Assembly (NCBI GenBank): GCA_947631075.1
Contig: CANRJU010000167.1
Coordinates: 1-6,214, forward strand
From: an uncultured Lachnospiraceae bacterium
GTDB taxonomy: Bacteria > Bacillota > Clostridia > Lachnospirales > Lachnospiraceae
Length of the DNA: 6,214 nucleotides
Direction: 5' to 3'
The translations under genes were made by a program, and so were the position numbers. Positions 6,010 through 6,214 of this stretch are shown piece after piece. Each line of letters begins with the position of its first letter. Position 1 is the first letter of the stretch. Under the pieces are notes generated by a model, which was not told the DNA's origin, ran no database searches, and was given only the letters and a program-made list of their open reading frames with translations.

Positions 6010-6045
6010 AAAAACGCAACATTTTATAGCAAAAAGTTGCGTTTT
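6010..6045. repeat. Hairpin upstream of the csrA-like gene / right inverted-repeat end
   Basis: AAAACGCAAC (6011-6020) and GTTGCGTTTT (6036-6045) form a 10-bp stem with a 15-base loop. Only four T residues follow in the arm, then GAAAAA, so it is a weaker terminator than the 5642 hairpin. It may attenuate transcription of the gene at 6169, end minus-strand transcripts, or be the right end of the proposed inverted-repeat element. Confidence 0.55.
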
Positions 6046-6055
6046 GAAAAACGGC

Positions 6056-6164
6056 GGAAAGAACCGTAGAAATGGTGAAAGGAGCCATAGCAAAAGCGGC
6101 GGAAAAGCAGAGCGGGGAACCGCATAAGCGCCGCGGTTAGCATGACAAACCGGATTGGAGGAGG
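6056..6164 (+). promoter_or_regulatory. GGA-rich leader and ribosome binding site of the csrA-like gene
   Basis: GGA occurs seven times (6056, 6081, 6101, 6116, 6152, 6157, 6160), the last two within the GGAGGAGG ribosome binding site (6157-6164). GGA is the core of CsrA RNA-binding sites. An inverted repeat AACCGC (6118-6123) / GCGGTT (6133-6138) could form a stem before the site. Autoregulation by the product is a reasonable inference if the gene is csrA, but a purine-rich leader can arise for other reasons. Confidence 0.4.
6072..6140 (+). CDS. Possible 22-residue leader peptide
   Basis: An ATG at 6072 opens a 22-codon frame (MVKGAIAKAAEKQSGEPHKR..., ending RG) with a TAG at 6138-6140, 28 bases before the csrA-like start. 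The upstream GGAAAG (6056-6061) is a poor and rather distant ribosome binding site. The peptide is basic and resembles nothing I know. It may well be a chance frame in GC-rich leader DNA. Confidence 0.15.
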   Translation: MVKGAIAKAAEKQSGEPHKRRG

Positions 6165-6168
6165 TTTT

Positions 6169-6214
6169 ATGCTGAGATTGAGTGTGAGCACAGAGGAGTA
6201 CCTGATGCTGGGGG
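6169..6214 (+). CDS. csrA: Start of a probable CsrA-family translational regulator (cut by window end)
   Basis: Only 15 codons are present: MLRLSVSTEEYLMLG. They align without gaps to the CsrA N-terminus MLVLTRKKGESIMIG. Shared are Met1, Leu2, Leu4, a hydroxyl residue at 5, Glu10, aliphatic 12 and 14, Met13 and Gly15. The usual basic residues at 6-8 are absent, so it may be a divergent CsrA. CsrA is a small RNA-binding dimer that blocks translation by covering GGA motifs near ribosome binding sites; in Firmicutes it often controls flagellin with FliW. The start has an excellent GGAGGAGG (6157-6164) four bases upstream. Motility context fits the chemoreceptor upstream. The call rests on very few residues. 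Confidence 0.5.
   Translation, partial: MLRLSVSTEEYLMLG

Larger units (their letters stand above)
5642..6045. mobile_element. Possible miniature inverted-repeat element (MITE-like)
   Basis: The hairpin at 5642-5678 and the reverse complement of 6010-6045 agree at 30 of 36 aligned positions by eye (first A of the left copy omitted). The agreement includes the loop stretch TTTGCTATA, which stem pairing alone does not require. Two differences form a compensatory pair (ATGCAAC/GTTGCAT against ACGCAAC/GTTGCGT). The 331 bases between are very AT-rich and hold no open frame of note. TGAAAAA flanks both ends (5640-5646 and 6045-6051) and could be a target duplication, though it is low in complexity. 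No transposase is present. The alternative is two similar terminators in opposite orientation. Confidence 0.4.

Overview
The window looks like DNA of a spore-forming, motile member of the Clostridia (Lachnospiraceae-like). The support is a SigK-type sporulation sigma factor tail, a Csp-like S8 serine protease, a methyl-accepting chemotaxis protein, a probable CsrA start, low-GC intergenic DNA between moderately GC-rich genes, and strong GGAGG-type ribosome binding sites. No taxon can be fixed from the sequence alone.

Layout. Positions 1-549 are one open frame that joins the middle of a ribosomal protein L11 methyltransferase (PrmA) to the C-terminal region 4 of a SigK-like sigma factor. Codon use changes sharply near 283-315, so this is a rearrangement or, quite possibly, an assembly misjoin at a contig end. 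A complete S8 family protease (575-2293) follows 25 bases later. After a 266-base gap with a near-consensus promoter comes a six-helix membrane chemoreceptor (start reset to 2560, end 4035). A 12-bp bidirectional terminator (4072-4102) separates it from a convergent minus-strand pair: a PH-domain protein (4910-4518) followed by an HTH regulator (4471-4103). The pair has its own TTTACT-N17-TATAAT promoter. Divergent from it is a MarR-family regulator (5145-5582) whose promoter and leader carry several perfect dyads.

Positions 5583-6168 hold no convincing gene. Two hairpins (5642-5678 and 6010-6045) are imperfect inverted copies of each other, 30 of 36 positions by eye including part of the loop, and enclose about 330 bases of very AT-rich DNA. 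This resembles a miniature inverted-repeat element, or two unusually similar bidirectional terminators. A GGA-rich leader then precedes a strong ribosome binding site and the first 15 codons of a protein that aligns without gaps to the start of CsrA, cut by the window end.

How the genes relate: sigK and the S8 protease fit sporulation or germination, and the chemoreceptor and probable csrA fit motility control. The PH-domain/HTH pair and the MarR gene are small local transcription units whose targets are not visible here. Apart from the prmA-sigK fusion and the inverted-repeat element, the gene content is ordinary for this group; I see no clear new multi-gene system.
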